Shown here: piece after piece, positions 63,395 to 64,000 of the stretch
Layout of the letters: the number at the start of each line of letters is the position of its first letter
How positions within the stretch are numbered: the first letter of the stretch is position 1
Source: Halictus rubicundus
Taxonomy: Eukaryota; Arthropoda; Insecta; Hymenoptera; Halictidae
Reading direction: 5' to 3'
Assembly (NCBI RefSeq): GCF_050948215.1
Contig: NC_135165.1
Span: 3,446,501 to 3,510,500, forward strand
DNA: 64,000 nt
Program-made: the position numbers and the translations under genes
The notes under the pieces: generated by a model
The model's input: only the letters and a program-made list of their open reading frames with translations
Databases searched by the model: none
Told to the model about the DNA's origin: nothing

Positions 63395-64000
63395 GTGAGT
63401 GGTTGCATGTGTAATTCGGTTCTGAGAATTTCCGGTGTTCATCGATAGTGCATGATTGCTGTTGTTAACGACCGATCAGGTGCTCGACGAACAAGATATG
63501 CCTACTAATAGAGCTACATCGATACCGAAGAAACCGTAAACGTTCATTATACGGGTAGATCAAGTTCGAAACAGTAAAAAATCATTTGAAGAATTCACAA
63601 ATACTGCCGCGTTAGTTCGAACCGATTAAAATGATTTAATTCGTCCGATTAGACCATTTTTATTTTGCATAAAAATCCGCGGTCTAGTGACGACTACCAA
63701 TTCTGGCAACTACAAAGTGAATCGAAACGATCAGAGAACTAATTAAAAGAAGAATAGAAATGTTACTACCAGGTTAGTTGTCCGCGTAAGAAGGTCAAAG
63801 AATCGCATAACGCTGTACACCGATAGAACCGTGACAGTGACAATGGATGAGGTTTCAAGAAGAATTCGGTAATAGAGAACTCGTCAGAGGAAGAAAAGCG
63901 AGAAACAAGAAGCGGCGATATATTTGCGCCCGGGGATCGGACTGACGCGAATCCGCAACTGGCAGACGAAATTAAATATCACGCTTCCCGTTCGCGGACA
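63395..64000 (+). other. Start of the next Rox8 intron
   Basis: The sequence opens with the donor gtgagt after the RRM2 exon and runs to the window edge. The next expected coding block (linker and RRM3) is not seen in these 606 bases. Confidence 0.8.

Noticed and set aside
1..64000. tRNA genes
   Set aside because: Searching by eye for B-box GGTTCRANTCC on both strands gave no convincing match with a cloverleaf; a tRNAscan-type search would be decisive.

Overview
The window is nuclear DNA from an insect, most likely a hymenopteran (bee, wasp or ant). The only recognisable host gene is on the plus strand: two consecutive exons (56141-56216 and 63292-63394) encoding the second half of RRM2 of a TIA-1/TIAR family RNA-binding protein, the ortholog of Drosophila Rox8. 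The translations (RNP1 octamer KGYGFVSF, then MNGQWLG and RTNWATRKPPAPK) match what is known of this family, and the splice sites and phases fit. The insect call rests on the Rox8-like residues. Hymenoptera is suggested by the CpG-rich, GC-patchy background, the abundant CT/GA and CpG-containing microsatellites, and the mix of mariner, pogo and piggyBac-type DNA elements; genus cannot be given.

Layout: 1-56140 contains no exon I can recognise. It is either a very long upstream intron of the Rox8-like gene or a mixture of intron and 5' flanking DNA. 56217-63291 is a certain intron of 7,075 bp, and 63395-64000 is the start of the next intron. The RRM1 exons and the first half of RRM2 (ending in a phase-2 donor) were not found, and nor was the C-terminal half with RRM3.

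The non-coding DNA carries many short DNA-transposon relics: (a) piggyBac-type MITEs with CCCTTTGCACTCG-like ends at TTAA-type sites (4201, 22245, 61034, 62582, plus a solo end at 17162) and a second type at 58886; (b) a near-complete 674-bp palindromic element at 40854-41527 flanked by TA; (c) a 415-bp mariner foldback at 54617-55031 that keeps the end of a transposase gene; (d) a pogo/Tigger-like MITE at 52882-53030 whose left half is tandemly amplified with an exact 228-bp period; and (e) a weak, degraded THAP-like reading frame at 41855-42151. Three other tandem arrays are present: about 265 bp (28935-30480), about 99 bp AT-rich (46380-46912) and about 84-93 bp with an open frame (13890-14150). 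Simple-sequence tracts are scattered throughout.

Most open reading frames in the window are chance frames through CpG-rich or low-complexity DNA. No tRNA, rRNA, CRISPR array or bacterial-type feature was seen. If transcription starts upstream of this window, every repeat listed here would be carried in the Rox8 pre-mRNA, which makes the large hairpin-forming elements the most interesting non-coding features.
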